The notes beneath the pieces were generated by a model that searched no databases, was not told where the DNA came from, and saw nothing but the letters and a program-made list of their open reading frames with translations. Positions 25,576 through 35,144 of a DNA stretch of 64,000 bases are shown one piece after another. The stretch is from the NCBI RefSeq assembly GCF_008065375.1, contig NZ_VJYI01000002.1:1116001-1180000 (forward strand), given 5' to 3'. Every line of letters starts with the position of its first letter. Position 1 is the first letter of the stretch. The DNA is from Nonomuraea sp. SYSU D8015 (lineage in GTDB: Bacteria; Actinomycetota; Actinomycetes; Streptosporangiales; Streptosporangiaceae). Both the position numbers and the translations under genes were made by a program.

Positions 25576-26418
25576 TCACTTGCGGTTGTACAGCCGCATC
25601 GTCAGCGTCCCGAACACCGCGATCAGCACGCCTGCCGACACCAGCACCCACGTGATCTCCCCGACGTCCGGCGTGCCGCGCATCAGCGACCGCACGGCGC
25701 TCACCAGATGGGTGATCGGGCTCGCGTTCACGAACGGCTGCAGCCATCCCGGCATGGTGGACGGGTCCACGTAGACGTTGCTCAGGAAGGTCAGCGGCAT
25801 CATCACCAGCATGCTGACCCCCATCAGCGCCTTCTCGCTGCGCATCAGCAACCCGAGCATGGTCCACAGCCACGAGAACGCGAACGAGAAGCCGAGCAGC
25901 AGCAGGGTCCCGCCCGCCACCCCGGTGATCCCGCCCTGCGGACGGAAGCCCAGGACCAGGCCGATCACCAGGATCACGATCGAGGCGATGGTGTAGCGCA
26001 GCAGGTCGCCCAGCAGGTAGCCGACCAGGGTCGATGGCCGCCAGATGGACAGCGTGCGGAAACGGTCGAAGACGCCCTTCTCGATGTCCTTGTTAACCTC
26101 GATGCCGGTGTACATGGTGATCATCACGACGCTCGTCACCATGATGCCCGGCAGCAGGAACTGCAGGTATTTGGTCGGCGAGCCGCCCAGCGCGCCGCCG
26201 AAGAGGTACGTGAACATCAGCGTCATCATCAGCGGGAACGCGGTCACGTCGAAGAGCTGCTCGGGCACGTGCTTGATCTTCAACATCGCCCGCCAGCCGA
26301 ACGTGACCGACGCCGACCAGGCGCTCGGCCGCGCCGGTTTCGCCCCGGGCGTCAGGACCGTGCCCAGGACGTCGGCCGCGGGTGCGTACGTGGTGCCGCT
26401 CTCGGTGGTGGTGCTCAT
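25576..26418 (-). CDS. ABC-2 type exporter permease (DrrB-like)
   Basis: 280-residue permease with about six spans, for example [19 protein letters not shown] and [20 protein letters not shown]. The conserved cytoplasmic segment [19 protein letters not shown] is the daunorubicin-type ABC-2 permease signature. The start ATG at 26418 overlaps the stop of the ATPase gene by four bases (ATGA), so the two are coupled and form one exporter. By family the substrate would be a hydrophobic drug or an own metabolite; nothing nearby identifies it. The frame is open far upstream of 26418, but that part is antisense of the ATPase. Confidence 0.9.
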   Translation of the reverse strand: MSTTTESGTTYAPAADVLGTVLTPGAKPARPSAWSASVTFGWRAMLKIKHVPEQLFDVTAFPLMMTLMFTYLFGGALGGSPTKYLQFLLPGIMVTSVVMITMYTGIEVNKDIEKGVFDRFRTLSIWRPSTLVGYLLGDLLRYTIASIVILVIGLVLGFRPQGGITGVAGGTLLLLGFSFAFSWLWTMLGLLMRSEKALMGVSMLVMMPLTFLSNVYVDPSTMPGWLQPFVNASPITHLVSAVRSLMRGTPDVGEITWVLVSAGVLIAVFGTLTMRLYNRK

Positions 26419-27380
26419 GCTGCCGCCTCCTCGGTGGCGCGGTGGTCGGTGAGGGCCAGGAAGACCTCGTCCAGGCTGGGCTGGCCGAGGGAGAAGTCGT
26501 CGACGACGATGCCGGCCTCGGCCAGCCGGTGGAGGGCACGGGAGGCTTGCTCGGCCTCGTTGCCGCCGGTGATGCGCGCGGTGAGCGCGACGGCGTCGGA
26601 CTCCAGGTAGACGGCGGTGTCCAGCGTCTCGGCGAGCACGCGCTCGGCGGCCTGGCGGGTGGCCGGGTCGCGCAGCCGTACGTGGATCGAGCCCGAGCCG
26701 ACGGACGACTTCAGCTCGCCGGGCGTGCCCTCGGCGATGACCTTGCCGTGGTCGATGACCGCGATGCGGCTCGCGAGCCGGTCGGCCTCCTCCAGATATT
26801 GAGTGGTGAGCAGCACGGTCGTGCCGTGGGCCACGACGATGCGGATGATGTCCCAGACGTTGTTGCGGCTGCGCGGGTCGAGACCGGTGGTCGGCTCGTC
26901 GAGGAAGAGCAGGTCGGGCGTGTTGAGGATGCTCGCGGCGATGTCGATGCGCCGCCGCATGCCGCCCGAGTACGTCTTGACCTGCCGTCCCGCGGCCTCT
27001 GTCAGCCCGAACGCCTCCAGCAGCTCCGCCGCCCGCGCCCTGGCGGCCGGCTTGCGGTGGCCGAGCAGGCGGGCGAGCAGGATGAGGTTCTCCGCGCCCG
27101 TCAGGTCCTCGTCCACGGAGGCGTACTGGCCGGTCAGGCTCACCCGGCGGCGTACGGCGTCCGCCTCGCGCACCACGTCGTGCCCGAACACGCTCGCCTG
27201 GCCGCCGTCCGGCCGCAGCAACGTGGCCATCATCCGGACCGCGGTGGTCTTGCCTGCCCCGTTGGGGCCGAGCACGCCGTACACGGCGCCGGCGGGCACC
27301 TTGAGGTCGAGGCCGTCGACGGCGCGGGTGTCGCCGAATGTCTTGACGAGTCCTGATGTCTCTATCGCCAGTTCTGGCAT
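26415..27380 (-). CDS. ABC exporter ATP-binding protein (DrrA-like)
   Basis: 321-residue ATPase. Walker A is [14 protein letters not shown], the signature is [12 protein letters not shown], and Walker B is [12 protein letters not shown] followed by a [12 protein letters not shown] switch region. The C-terminal extension of about 90 residues is as in DrrA-type drug exporters. The ATG at 27380 is chosen for AGGGAG just upstream; a TTG seven codons earlier is unlikely. It couples to the permease by an ATGA overlap and follows the FMN reductase gene after 27 bases, making a three-gene unit. Confidence 0.92.
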   Translation of the reverse strand: MPELAIETSGLVKTFGDTRAVDGLDLKVPAGAVYGVLGPNGAGKTTAVRMMATLLRPDGGQASVFGHDVVREADAVRRRVSLTGQYASVDEDLTGAENLILLARLLGHRKPAARARAAELLEAFGLTEAAGRQVKTYSGGMRRRIDIAASILNTPDLLFLDEPTTGLDPRSRNNVWDIIRIVVAHGTTVLLTTQYLEEADRLASRIAVIDHGKVIAEGTPGELKSSVGSGSIHVRLRDPATRQAAERVLAETLDTAVYLESDAVALTARITGGNEAEQASRALHRLAEAGIVVDDFSLGQPSLDEVFLALTDHRATEEAAA

Positions 27381-27407
27381 GATCTCCCTTTCCGCAATCA
27401 CGACAAA

Positions 27408-27974
27408 TCACGCGACGTACGGCTGGGCGCGGCGGGCGTCGCGCAGCGCCCGGCCCCACCACGTGAGCTGGTCGAGCATGGCCGCGATCGCACACAGGCG
27501 GTCGTCGGTGTCACAGGGCCATCCGGCCCCTTCGAAGCCCTCGCCGAGCAGGTCGAGCCCCACCCAGTCGCGCACGGTCACGGCGTGCAGGGCGCAGAAG
27601 ACGGTGCGGAGCTGCTCGACCGCGTACATGCCGGAGGAGCCGGACCCGTAGGACACGAACCCGACCGGCTTGGCCTGCCACTCGTCATAGGCGAAGTCGA
27701 TCGCCTGCTTGAGCGAGGCGGGGAAGCTGCGGTTGTACTCGGGGGTGACCACGACGAACGCCTCCGCGTCGCCCACCGCGGCGGCGAAGCCCCTCATGGC
27801 GGGGGTCGCCTCCTGCGGGTAACAGCCGGGGAAGGCGTAGCCGGCCAGGTCGAGCACCTCGACCTCGAGGTCCTCACGGCGGCGGGCCCGCTCGGCGAAC
27901 CACTGGCCGACCGCGTCGCCGGCGCGGCCGACCCGGGTGCTGCCGATGATCACCGCCACCCGCAACGGGCTCAT
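27408..27974 (-). CDS. NADPH-dependent FMN reductase / quinone reductase-like flavoprotein
   Basis: 188-residue flavodoxin-fold oxidoreductase. The FMN phosphate loop is IIGSTRVGRAGDAVGQWF and the second FMN contact is VTPEYNRSFPASLKQAIDF, followed by KPVGFVSYGSGSSG. Such enzymes reduce free flavin, quinones or azo/nitro compounds in the cytoplasm. ATG at 27974 has GGGAGGA six bases upstream. It leads an operon with the drug-type ABC exporter, which suggests defence against a redox-active toxic compound. A perfect 19-base palindrome 48-66 bases upstream is the likely operator. Confidence 0.9.
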   Translation of the reverse strand: MSPLRVAVIIGSTRVGRAGDAVGQWFAERARRREDLEVEVLDLAGYAFPGCYPQEATPAMRGFAAAVGDAEAFVVVTPEYNRSFPASLKQAIDFAYDEWQAKPVGFVSYGSGSSGMYAVEQLRTVFCALHAVTVRDWVGLDLLGEGFEGAGWPCDTDDRLCAIAAMLDQLTWWGRALRDARRAQPYVA

Positions 27975-28021
27975 GATCCGTCCTCCCTTCCGCGCCGTCA
28001 CCCGGTAGGCGCTAGAAGGGT

Positions 28022-28040
28022 CGCTAGATCGGATCTAGCG
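28022..28040. promoter_or_regulatory. Perfect 19-base palindrome upstream of the reductase/exporter operon
   Basis: CGCTAGATC-G-GATCTAGCG, nine-base arms around one base. A half site CGCTAGA repeats at 28010-28016. It lies between the operon starting at 27974 and the divergent methyltransferase at 28141, so it could control either. No regulator gene is adjacent. Confidence 0.65.
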
Positions 28041-28140
28041 CATGCGCGTGCTTCGGTTTTCCCCTTCTGGACGATCTTGGGGCAGTACGCTCTCCCCGGA
28101 ACTTCATAATTCGACCAGATTTGTCCGGAAAGGCGCCGCG

Positions 28141-28920
28141 TTGACAGAACGGCCGCTCAATACCGACGTCCCGAGCCCCGCCCGCATCTACGACTACTGG
28201 CTGGGCGGCAAGGACAACTACGAGATCGACCGCATCGTGAGCGAGCAGATCCTCCAGGCCCTGCCGGACCTGCCCATCCTGGCGCGTACCAACAGGGAGT
28301 TCCTCGGCCGCGCCGTGCGCTACATGGTCGCGGAGGCGGGCATCAGGCAGTTCTTGGACATCGGCACCGGCATCCCGACGGCGAACAACACTCACCAGGT
28401 CGCCCAGTCGGTGGCGCCCGACAGCCGTGTCGTCTACGTCGACAACGACCCCATGGTCCTGGCGCATGCACGGGCGTTGCTGCGCAGCTCGCCGGAGGGC
28501 ACGACCGCGTTCATCGACGCCGACCTGCGGGAGCCGGCCAAGATCCTGGCCGCGGCCGGCGAGATGCTGGACTTCGACAGCCCGGTCGGCCTGACGCTCC
28601 TCGGCGTCGTGGACTTCCTGCCCGACACGGGCGAGGCCAAGGCGATCATCCGGCGGCTGATGGACGCCCTGGCGCCGGGCAGCCACCTGGCGATCTCGCA
28701 CGGCATCGTCGGCAAGCAGCTCGAAGAGGGCGTCCGCCACTGGAACGAGAGCGGCGGCGCGCCCATGACGCTGCGCACGCTCGAGGAGATCGCCGGTTTC
28801 TTCGACGGCCTGGAGCTGCTGGAGCCGGGCGTGGTGCCGCTGCCGCGCTGGCGCCCGACGCCCGAGACGCTGCACGCCGACCGCGAGGCCGTCTACTACG
28901 CGGGCGTCGGCCGAAAGTAG
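28141..28920 (+). CDS. SAM-dependent methyltransferase, Methyltransf_19 family, copy 2
   Basis: 259 residues, family hallmark SPARIYDYWLGGKDNYEIDR near the N-terminus, motif I FLDIGTGIPTANN and motif II VVYVDNDPMV, both with intact acidic residues. The C-terminal half follows copy 1 (DALAPGSHLAISHG, FFDGLELLEPGVVPL). TTG at 28141 is chosen because GGAAAGG lies 7-8 bases upstream and the family starts there, although the frame is open from 28042. A strong hairpin follows the stop. It is divergent from the FMN reductase operon, but nothing ties the two functionally. Confidence 0.87.
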   Translation: MTERPLNTDVPSPARIYDYWLGGKDNYEIDRIVSEQILQALPDLPILARTNREFLGRAVRYMVAEAGIRQFLDIGTGIPTANNTHQVAQSVAPDSRVVYVDNDPMVLAHARALLRSSPEGTTAFIDADLREPAKILAAAGEMLDFDSPVGLTLLGVVDFLPDTGEAKAIIRRLMDALAPGSHLAISHGIVGKQLEEGVRHWNESGGAPMTLRTLEEIAGFFDGLELLEPGVVPLPRWRPTPETLHADREAVYYAGVGRK

Positions 28921-28932
28921 CGAAACGTGAAG

Positions 28933-28987
28933 CGGCCCGCCGAGACCACTCAAGGGAGCGCCATGGGGGCGGGGTCTCGGCGGGCCG
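28933..28987. terminator. Bidirectional terminator hairpin, 15-base stem
   Basis: CGGCCCGCCGAGACC (28933-28947) pairs perfectly with GGTCTCGGCGGGCCG (28973-28987); loop 25 bases. It separates the methyltransferase (ends 28920) from the convergent secreted-protein gene (ends 29014). Confidence 0.75.
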
Positions 28988-29013
28988 GGTCCGTGGTGGG
29001 CCGGGGTTGATCT

Positions 29014-29511
29014 CTAGTGGCCGTCGTGGCCGTGGTCGTCGCGCTCGTCCTGCTTCTTGCCGCCGACCACGGTGAAGGAGGCGGTGGCGACCTTGTTGCC
29101 GACCTTGACGGTCACGGTCTTGGCGCCGGGCTTGGCGTTGGCGGGCACGGTCAGGGTCTTGGTGGCGCTCCCGCCGGACAGGGCGACGCGGTAGGTCTTG
29201 CCCTCGGGGCTGATCACCGTGGCCGTACGTGAGGAGACACCCTTGGCGTTGATCGTCACCTCGTACGAGGCGCCGGCCCGCACGCGGCTCGGCTCGACCG
29301 AGACCTTGAGCCCGGCCTTACTGCTGTGGCTGTCACGGAGCTCCTGGGCTATCGCGAGCGTCGAGGCGTCGTACGTCGGCGTCGCCTTCGGAGTCTCGAT
29401 CGCGGTCGTGGGCTGCGGCTTGCGGACATCGGCGAGTGCCGCGCCGGAAAGGGGCAGGGCGAGCATGGCCGCGCTGGTGAGGGCCACGACGAGGGGCTTG
29501 GAGAAGCGCAT
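29014..29511 (-). CDS. Secreted protein with an Ig-like domain and His-rich tail
   Basis: 165 residues: signal peptide (MRFSKPLVVALTSAAMLALP through SGAALA), a Thr/Pro-rich spacer, and one beta-sandwich-like domain from about residue 70 (LKVSVEPSRVRAGASYEVTI ... VTVKVGNKVATASFTVVGG). It ends in a charged, His-containing tail, QDERDDHGHDGH, which could bind metal. It resembles bacterial Ig-like or cohesion domains but I cannot name the family. It probably stays in the cell wall space or medium. The 142 bases upstream, to the ABC permease stop, hold only a small hairpin (29605-29618). Confidence 0.75.
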   Translation of the reverse strand: MRFSKPLVVALTSAAMLALPLSGAALADVRKPQPTTAIETPKATPTYDASTLAIAQELRDSHSSKAGLKVSVEPSRVRAGASYEVTINAKGVSSRTATVISPEGKTYRVALSGGSATKTLTVPANAKPGAKTVTVKVGNKVATASFTVVGGKKQDERDDHGHDGH

Positions 29512-29653
29512 TGGTCAACATCCGATCCGGGACCGACCTGGCCGAACCTCTTGAGTTCAACCCCCGAAGGCCGTCCCACGCAGGACACTCTGCTGATCGA
29601 ATCTGAGAGCAGCCTCTCGCGATCATTGGTATTCCATGAGCACAGCCTTGGAT

Positions 29654-31294
29654 TCATGTGAGGAGGTCCCGGCGCGCGAACGCCGCTCCGCCGACGGCCA
29701 GGAGCAGGGCGGCGAGCAACGCGTACGCGACCGGCGCCGCGACCTCGGGCGAGACCTCCGGGTGGCCGTAGCCGAAGGGCGTGAGCAGGAACGCCGTCCT
29801 GCCGATCGTGCGTGCCTCCCACAACGCCACGCACCCGGCGGAGATCAGGACTGAAGCCCAGGCGGCCGGGACGGCGAGGCGCGGGCGCAGACCGTACACG
29901 GCGATGGCGACACCCGCGAACGTCCAGGTGGCGGGCGCGAAGAGCAGAGCCGTGCCGGTCTGTGCGAGGATCGCCTCCGCGCGGCCGGTCGCGAGCCCGT
30001 AGCCCAGCCCCGTGCCCAGGCCGATCGCCGGCAGCAGGACGGCCGGCGCGGCCAGGCCGAACGCCACGTGGCCGGACAGCCAGCGGATCCGGCCGGTGGG
30101 CGAGGCCAGCAGCGGCGCGGCGCGGCCGCGGCTCTCCTCCGCGTACGGCCGCAGCGCGCTCATCACGGTCGGGCATGCCACGACCAGGCAGAAGACGTAC
30201 GTGAAGATCGTCAGCAGGGCGTCGCCCATGGTCTCGTGGCCGAGCCTGCCGAGCAGCTCTCTGGCCGCGTCGAGGCTCCCGAACCGGGCGTCGAAGGAGG
30301 CGGACACCCAGCCGACCGCGACCGACATCGTCGTCAAGGTGAGGGCCCAGGTCACCACCTGGCCGCCGTGGAGCCGCCAGGCCAGCCCGCCCACGCTGCC
30401 GAGCCGCCGCCCCGCCCGTACGGGCCCGGTGCTCCCGCCGCGGTCGGGCAGCAGGCCCGCCCCGAGGTCGCGCCGGGCCGAGACGGCGTACGCGGCGAGG
30501 ACGAGGGCGGCCGTCACCGCCAGCGGGACGAGCGGCAGCCACCATTGCGCGCCCGCGTACGGGCGCAGGACCCGCAGCCAGCCGGCCGGGAAGATCCACA
30601 TCTTGTCGTCCGGCACGGCGATGCCCGGGAGGACCCCGGCGACCAGGAGCGCCACGGCGCCGCTGCGGGCGAGCGCGGCGCTCTGGGCGAGCTGCGCCGC
30701 CACCAGGCCGCCGGCGGCGAACATCGTCCCGCACGCCGCCACCGTCAGCCCGAACAGCAGGGATCCGCCCAAGGCGTAACCTGCGCCGAGGGCCAGAGCG
30801 GCGGCCACCAGGACGGCGACGGCCAGGTTGACGGCGGCGGCCACGATCACGACCGCGGTGACGAGGGTGTGTCTGCCGACCGCGCCGCCGGCCATGAGCT
30901 CGCGGCGGCCGGCGTCCTCGTCGGCCCGCGTGTGCCTGATCGCGAACAGCAGGGCGGCCAGGCCCACGACGATCAGGCTCTGCACCCCCGACCGCCAGAC
31001 GACGATCCCTTCGATGGAGGTGTCGGGAAGGGGGCCGAGCAGGGCGGCGGTGAGGGGGTTGGCGGCGGTCGCCTCGGCGAACAGCGCGCGGGTGTCATGG
31101 GTGGGGAGCAGTGCGGTCAGAGAGTAGGCGTTGAACAGCGGCAACGCGACGGCGACGGCGGTCCAGGCGGCGATCAGCAGCCGGTCGCGCCGCACGATGA
31201 ACCGGACAAGCGTGCCCGTCCCGGCCAGCGCGTCCGGATTCACGGCGCGGATGCCGGACGCGGCCGCAGGCCGGGGCGTCGGGCGGCCGCTCAT
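29654..31294 (-). CDS. ABC exporter permease, 12-span type
   Basis: 546-residue membrane protein with about twelve spans and a central hydrophilic loop; no ATPase motifs. It resembles the large TM subunits of tetronasin-type antibiotic exporters, beginning with [18 protein letters not shown] and ending in the short tail AFARRDLLT. The start ATG at 31294 overlaps the stop of its ATPase gene by four bases, so the pair is one transporter. Longer open frame upstream is antisense of the ATPase. The substrate is not evident; the divergent TetR regulator suggests induction by the exported compound. Confidence 0.85.
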   Translation of the reverse strand: MSGRPTPRPAAASGIRAVNPDALAGTGTLVRFIVRRDRLLIAAWTAVAVALPLFNAYSLTALLPTHDTRALFAEATAANPLTAALLGPLPDTSIEGIVVWRSGVQSLIVVGLAALLFAIRHTRADEDAGRRELMAGGAVGRHTLVTAVVIVAAAVNLAVAVLVAAALALGAGYALGGSLLFGLTVAACGTMFAAGGLVAAQLAQSAALARSGAVALLVAGVLPGIAVPDDKMWIFPAGWLRVLRPYAGAQWWLPLVPLAVTAALVLAAYAVSARRDLGAGLLPDRGGSTGPVRAGRRLGSVGGLAWRLHGGQVVTWALTLTTMSVAVGWVSASFDARFGSLDAARELLGRLGHETMGDALLTIFTYVFCLVVACPTVMSALRPYAEESRGRAAPLLASPTGRIRWLSGHVAFGLAAPAVLLPAIGLGTGLGYGLATGRAEAILAQTGTALLFAPATWTFAGVAIAVYGLRPRLAVPAAWASVLISAGCVALWEARTIGRTAFLLTPFGYGHPEVSPEVAAPVAYALLAALLLAVGGAAFARRDLLT

Positions 31295-32217
31295 GGCGTG
31301 CCCGCAGTGCCGGACGACACCGGGGCGTCGTTCCCGGGCTGCCGGTAGTGCCGCAGGAACAGCTCCTCCAGCGTGGCCGGCTGGGCCGTGAGGTCCTGCA
31401 GCCCGTACGCGCCGAGCCGGTGGAGCACCTCCCCGACGTGCCCGGTCTCGGCCCGGCAGCTCACGCTGGTGCCGCGGACCTCCAGGTCGTGCAGGCCGGC
31501 GACGGCCGCGAGCCCCTCCGGCGGGCGCTCCAGACGGGCGGTGATCGACGTCCAGGTGAGGTGACGCAGCTCGGCCAGGGTGCCCGTCTCGACGACGCGC
31601 CCCGCCCGGACGATGCTCACCCGGTCGCAGAGGGCCTCGACCTCGGCCAGGATGTGGCTGGACAGCAGGATCGTCGTGCCCTGGGCGCGGCGTTCGGCCA
31701 GGCAGTCGCGGAACTCCGCCTCCATGAGCGGATCGAGCCCCGAGGACGGCTCGTCCAGCAGGAGCAGCTCGGCCTCCGAGGCGAGCGCGGCGATCAGTAC
31801 GACCTTCTGCCTGTTGCCCTTGGAGTAGACGCGGGCCTTTTTGCCAGGGTCCAGCTGGAACCTGTCGATCAGCTCGTCGCGGCGGCGGGTGTCGAACGCC
31901 CCGTGCAGCCGCCCGAGCAGGTCGATGGTCTCGCCGCCGGTCAGGTCGTCCCACAAGGTGACGTCGCCGGGCACGTATGCCAGCCGCCGGTGCAGGCGCA
32001 CGGCGTCGCGCCACGGGTCGCCGTCCAGCAGCCGCGCCTCTCCGGCGTCGGCCCGGAGCAGCCCGAGCAGGACACGCAGGGTCGTGGTCTTCCCCGCGCC
32101 GTTGGGACCGAGGTAGCCGTGAATCTCCCCGGCGGCCACCCGCAGGTCGAGCCCGTCCAGCGCACGCGTCCGGCCGAACGTCTTGACCAGGCCGGTCGCC
32201 GAGATCACAGATTCCAT
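31291..32217 (-). CDS. ABC exporter ATP-binding protein
   Basis: 308-residue ATPase. Walker A is [14 protein letters not shown], Walker B is [13 protein letters not shown], and the signature is the variant [14 protein letters not shown], usual in this exporter subgroup rather than a defect. ATG at 32217 starts [15 protein letters not shown] at the family N-terminus; the frame is open to 32430 but upstream residues are Cys/Ser-rich noise that overlaps the divergent TetR gene. It is coupled to the 12-span permease by an ATGA overlap. Confidence 0.9.
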   Translation of the reverse strand: MESVISATGLVKTFGRTRALDGLDLRVAAGEIHGYLGPNGAGKTTTLRVLLGLLRADAGEARLLDGDPWRDAVRLHRRLAYVPGDVTLWDDLTGGETIDLLGRLHGAFDTRRRDELIDRFQLDPGKKARVYSKGNRQKVVLIAALASEAELLLLDEPSSGLDPLMEAEFRDCLAERRAQGTTILLSSHILAEVEALCDRVSIVRAGRVVETGTLAELRHLTWTSITARLERPPEGLAAVAGLHDLEVRGTSVSCRAETGHVGEVLHRLGAYGLQDLTAQPATLEELFLRHYRQPGNDAPVSSGTAGTP

Positions 32218-32236
32218 GACCCGGACGCTACGACGA

Positions 32237-32271
32237 ACTTGCAGTCCTGTAAATATGCATCGAGTGCAACT
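32237..32271. promoter_or_regulatory. Possible operator between ABC and TetR genes
   Basis: ACTTGCAGT (32237-32245) and AGTGCAACT (32263-32271) form an imperfect inverted repeat (seven of nine) around an ATGCAT core. It covers most of the 61-base gap between the two divergent starts, where the TetR protein would be expected to bind. Confidence 0.4.
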
Positions 32272-32278
32272 AAAGTCT

Positions 32279-32863
32279 ATGAACATGTCGTTGCGCGAGC
32301 GGAAGAAACAGCGGACCAGGCAGGCACTCATCGACGCCGCCGGCCGGCTGTTCGACGAGCAGGGATACGAGGCCACGACCGTGGAGCAGATCGCCGCGGC
32401 GGCGGACGTGTCGACGCGCACGTTCTTCACCTACTTCCGCCACAAGGCGGACGTCCTCTACGCCAACAGCTTCGAGCGCATCGACGTGGGCGTGCGGGTG
32501 ATCGGCTCACGGCAGCCCGGCGAGCGGCCGGTCCAGCTCCTGGCCCGCGCCTTCGACGAGATGCTCGCGGAGAGCTGGGAGATGGGGCTCACCGCCGGGC
32601 TGGTGGGTGAGGCGTTCAAGCTGCCGATCCATTCGCACAGGGCGTCCGTCGACCGCTCCGACACCCGCCTGGAGCGACTGGCCGCCGCGCTCGTCAGCGC
32701 GTGCGACATCGACAGGTTGACCGCCTATTCGATGGTCGCGGCGGCGATCGGCGCGGTCAGCGGCGCCGCCGCGGTCGCGATGGGGGAGGGCCGGACCGAT
32801 GAGGAGGTGCTGGCCGAGACCGCCCGCGCCTGCAGGCGGGCGCTGGCGGGCTTCGACTCCTAG
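32279..32863 (+). CDS. TetR family regulator of the divergent ABC exporter
   Basis: 194 residues. The DNA-binding part is [40 protein letters not shown] and [13 protein letters not shown], a textbook TetR helix-turn-helix. The C-terminal ligand domain is of unknown specificity. ATG at 32279 or 32285 are equivalent; upstream in-frame starts lie inside the ABC gene. Divergent arrangement over a 61-base gap with an imperfect palindrome argues that it represses the exporter until its substrate binds. Confidence 0.87.
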   Translation: MNMSLRERKKQRTRQALIDAAGRLFDEQGYEATTVEQIAAAADVSTRTFFTYFRHKADVLYANSFERIDVGVRVIGSRQPGERPVQLLARAFDEMLAESWEMGLTAGLVGEAFKLPIHSHRASVDRSDTRLERLAAALVSACDIDRLTAYSMVAAAIGAVSGAAAVAMGEGRTDEEVLAETARACRRALAGFDS

Positions 32864-32887
32864 AGACGGCCCGGGAGCCGGCGCCGG

Positions 32888-33883
32888 CTAGAGGCCGATG
32901 TTGGCCTGCGGCCCCGCGTACGTCCTGAGCAGGGACGGGACGTCGGCGGCCGGGTCGAGCGCGTACGAGTAGAACGACGACGGGTTGAACGCCGAGCCGT
33001 TGGTCGTCTGCTTGCCCCTGCAGTTGACCAGGATGCTGCCGGTCTGGCGAAGCTGGGCGGCGGGGTCGTGGTAGTAGGGGTCCTTCACGTTGTCGTAAGA
33101 GGAATTCTCGATCACCATGCGCGTCGCGCCGCGCGAGTAGTTGCCGTAGCCGCTGACGTTCTGCAGGTAGTTGTTGTACAGGTGCGCGTAGGCGACGTTG
33201 TCCGTGCTGGGGTTGCGCGAGTTCGTGTTGCGGATCCAGTTGTGGTGGATGGTCATGCGCGAGGTGACGTTGTCGGTCCAGCCGATGCCGAAGGACTTGT
33301 TGTTCTCGGCGAGCACGTTCCATGACACGGTCAGGTGCGTGGTGTCCTTGCGGCTGTCGATCAGGCCGTCGTTCATGCGCGCGATGTGGTTGTGGTCGAT
33401 CCAGACATGATCGGCGGTGTCGAGCTGGATGCCGTCGTAGTCGTAGGCGTCGTCGCCGGGGTCGTCGTCGGCCATGCGGGTGTCGCGGATCGTGAGGTTG
33501 CGGATGATCACGTTCTTCACCCCCGCGCCGACGAAGAAGCCGCCGTTGACGATCTGGCCCGCGGTGCCCACGCCGACGATGGTCTTGTTGGACTGGACGC
33601 GGATCTCGGTGCCGTACGGGGTGATCGGGATCGCCCGGCTTACCTTGATCACGTACGGGGTGCTCGCCGTCGCGTAGCGGACCAGGTCGGCCTGGTTCGT
33701 GACGGTCACGGTCGGCCCGGCCGCGCCTCCGGTGGTGCCGTTGACGCCGTTGGCGTTCACCCCCGCGAACCCGTCGGCCACGTTGGGCCAGGTCCGCAGG
33801 GCCGAGCTCTGCGCCGGCGGGGCCGTGGCCGCCACTGCGGCGATCGCGAGCGCCGCGGCGCCCGCTGCTGTGCGCATGGACAT
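32888..33883 (-). CDS. Secreted pectate lyase, PL1-like
   Basis: 331 residues with a signal peptide (MSMRTAAGAAALAIAAVAAT to PAQSSA). The mature part is a right-handed beta-helix lyase: GIQLDTADHVWIDHNHIARM with the WIDH motif, then DGLIDSRKDTTHLTVSWNVL, and RMTIHHNWIRNTNSRNP, which in PL1 holds the catalytic Arg region. It should cut polygalacturonate outside the cell by beta-elimination with calcium. ATG at 33883 has GGAAGGAGAG upstream. It lies next to a LacI gene and a sugar ABC operon, so it likely feeds that uptake system. A TGAAA-G-TTTCA palindrome lies about 100 bases upstream of its start. Confidence 0.9.
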   Translation of the reverse strand: MSMRTAAGAAALAIAAVAATAPPAQSSALRTWPNVADGFAGVNANGVNGTTGGAAGPTVTVTNQADLVRYATASTPYVIKVSRAIPITPYGTEIRVQSNKTIVGVGTAGQIVNGGFFVGAGVKNVIIRNLTIRDTRMADDDPGDDAYDYDGIQLDTADHVWIDHNHIARMNDGLIDSRKDTTHLTVSWNVLAENNKSFGIGWTDNVTSRMTIHHNWIRNTNSRNPSTDNVAYAHLYNNYLQNVSGYGNYSRGATRMVIENSSYDNVKDPYYHDPAAQLRQTGSILVNCRGKQTTNGSAFNPSSFYSYALDPAADVPSLLRTYAGPQANIGL

Positions 33884-33981
33884 CTGCGCTCTCCTTCCTC
33901 TCGGCCCCCGAGGAAGCGCCACGCGCACTATGTATGTCAAGAAAACAAACAAAAGGAAGTCGGAAAACCGCAGGTTGCCTC

Positions 33982-33992
33982 TGAAAGTTTCA
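33982..33992. promoter_or_regulatory. Short palindrome at the LacI gene stop, upstream of pectate lyase
   Basis: TGAAA-G-TTTCA, perfect 11-base palindrome, overlaps the last bases of the LacI gene and lies 99 bases upstream of the pectate lyase start. It may be a regulator site for the lyase. Confidence 0.4.
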
Positions 33993-35003
33993 CGCCGGCG
34001 CGGTGCTCGACCGCGTCACCAGTGTCGTGGGCAGCTCGATGCGCGTCGCGGGCGCGCCGGTGAGCAGCGCGGTGAGGGCGGCGGAGCCCAGCTCGGGCCA
34101 GGGTTGGCGGACGGTCGTCAACGCCGGCGTGACGTGCTCGGCGGCCCACGAGTCGTCGTAGCCGACCACGCTCACGTCGCCGGGCACCCTGTGCCCGCGC
34201 TCGCCGAGCGCCTGGTAGACCCCGACGGCCATCGAGTCCGAGCAGGCGAAGACCGCGGTCGGCGGCTCGGGGAGCGCGGCCAGCAGCTCCCGCGTGGCCC
34301 GCATGGCGCCCTCGGTCTGGAAGTAGCCGCACGCCTCCCAGCGCGGGTCCACCGGCAGCCCGGCCGCGGCCATCGCCTCGCGGTAGCCGGCCAGCCGCTC
34401 GGCCGCGCACGGCACGCCGGGCCGTCCGGTGACGATGGCGATGCGCTCGTGCCCGAGTCCGATGAGGTGTTCGGTGGCGGCCCTGGCGCCGGCCCGGTTG
34501 GCCGAGACGACGACCGGCACCTCGCGCGGCGGCTTGCGCCGGGGGTCCACGATCACGGCCGGGATGCCGTGGTCGGCCAGCCACGCGCGCTGCGTGGCGG
34601 TCGGCGACGTGCGCACCAGCAGGACGCCCGCGCTGTCCCTGGCGCCGATCCGGTCCAGCCAGGCGGACGGCGGCTGGCCGTTCTTGGTCCGGTCGACCAC
34701 GGCCGAGACCACCAGGTCCACGCCCAGCCGCCAGGCGGCGTCCTCCACCCCGCCGAGGATCGCCAGCGCGTACACCGAGTCCAGGCCCTGCAGCATGACG
34801 TCGACCAGGCTGCCGCGCGCCGGCTTGACCCGCTGCCGGGGATAGCCGCGCCGCTCCAGCACCTCGGCCACCAGGCGGCGGGTGTGCGCGGAGACGTCGG
34901 ATCTGCCGTTGAGCGCTTTGGAAACGGTTGCGACGGACACGCCGGCCTCGCGGGCGATCACCGACAGCTTGGGCAGCGGCTGGGGCTGGTCATCGGCCGT
35001 CAT
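33990..35003 (-). CDS. LacI family transcriptional regulator
   Basis: 337 residues. The N-terminal helix-turn-helix is KLSVIAREAGVSVATVSKAL with hinge NGRSDVSAHTRRLV, followed by a periplasmic-binding-protein-like sugar domain (VVSAVVDRTKNG, VSVVGYDDSWAAEHVTPALT). It is divergent from the sugar ABC operon, and operators with the central CG typical of LacI proteins lie in the 187-base gap. It presumably represses the operon and itself until an oligosaccharide binds. ATG at 35003 has GGAGGAAAG upstream. Confidence 0.92.
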   Translation of the reverse strand: MTADDQPQPLPKLSVIAREAGVSVATVSKALNGRSDVSAHTRRLVAEVLERRGYPRQRVKPARGSLVDVMLQGLDSVYALAILGGVEDAAWRLGVDLVVSAVVDRTKNGQPPSAWLDRIGARDSAGVLLVRTSPTATQRAWLADHGIPAVIVDPRRKPPREVPVVVSANRAGARAATEHLIGLGHERIAIVTGRPGVPCAAERLAGYREAMAAAGLPVDPRWEACGYFQTEGAMRATRELLAALPEPPTAVFACSDSMAVGVYQALGERGHRVPGDVSVVGYDDSWAAEHVTPALTTVRQPWPELGSAALTALLTGAPATRIELPTTLVTRSSTAPA

Positions 35004-35051
35004 GCCCCCACTTTCCTCCGGTCGACCGGAGAAAGGCCAGGCCATCGGCTA

Positions 35052-35062
35052 CGAAAATTTCG
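35052..35062. promoter_or_regulatory. CGAAA-N-TTTCG palindrome
   Basis: CGAAA-A-TTTCG, perfect 11-base palindrome 49-59 bases upstream of the LacI start. From memory, similar CGAAANTTTCG elements are reported upstream of xylanase genes in actinomycetes; I could not check this. It may be a second LacI-family site. Confidence 0.5.
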
Positions 35063-35114
35063 AGATTTCGGCATTTGCCCTGATGAGGGCACTCGGCTGG
35101 TTCACGTGCCATTG

Positions 35115-35140
35115 ACGTTGCGTTCGGGCTGACGCAACGT
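35115..35140. promoter_or_regulatory. Inverted repeat upstream of the sugar ABC operon
   Basis: ACGTTGCG (35115-35122) and CGCAACGT (35133-35140), perfect 8-base arms over 10 bases. It lies 51-76 bases before the first permease gene and next to the TGCAA site, in the promoter zone. Confidence 0.55.
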
Positions 35141-35144
35141 TTCC

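Noticed and set aside
26419..27495. N-terminal extension of the ABC permease frame
   Set aside because: The extension is antisense-like out-of-frame sequence of the ATPase gene; the permease starts at the ATGA overlap at 26418.
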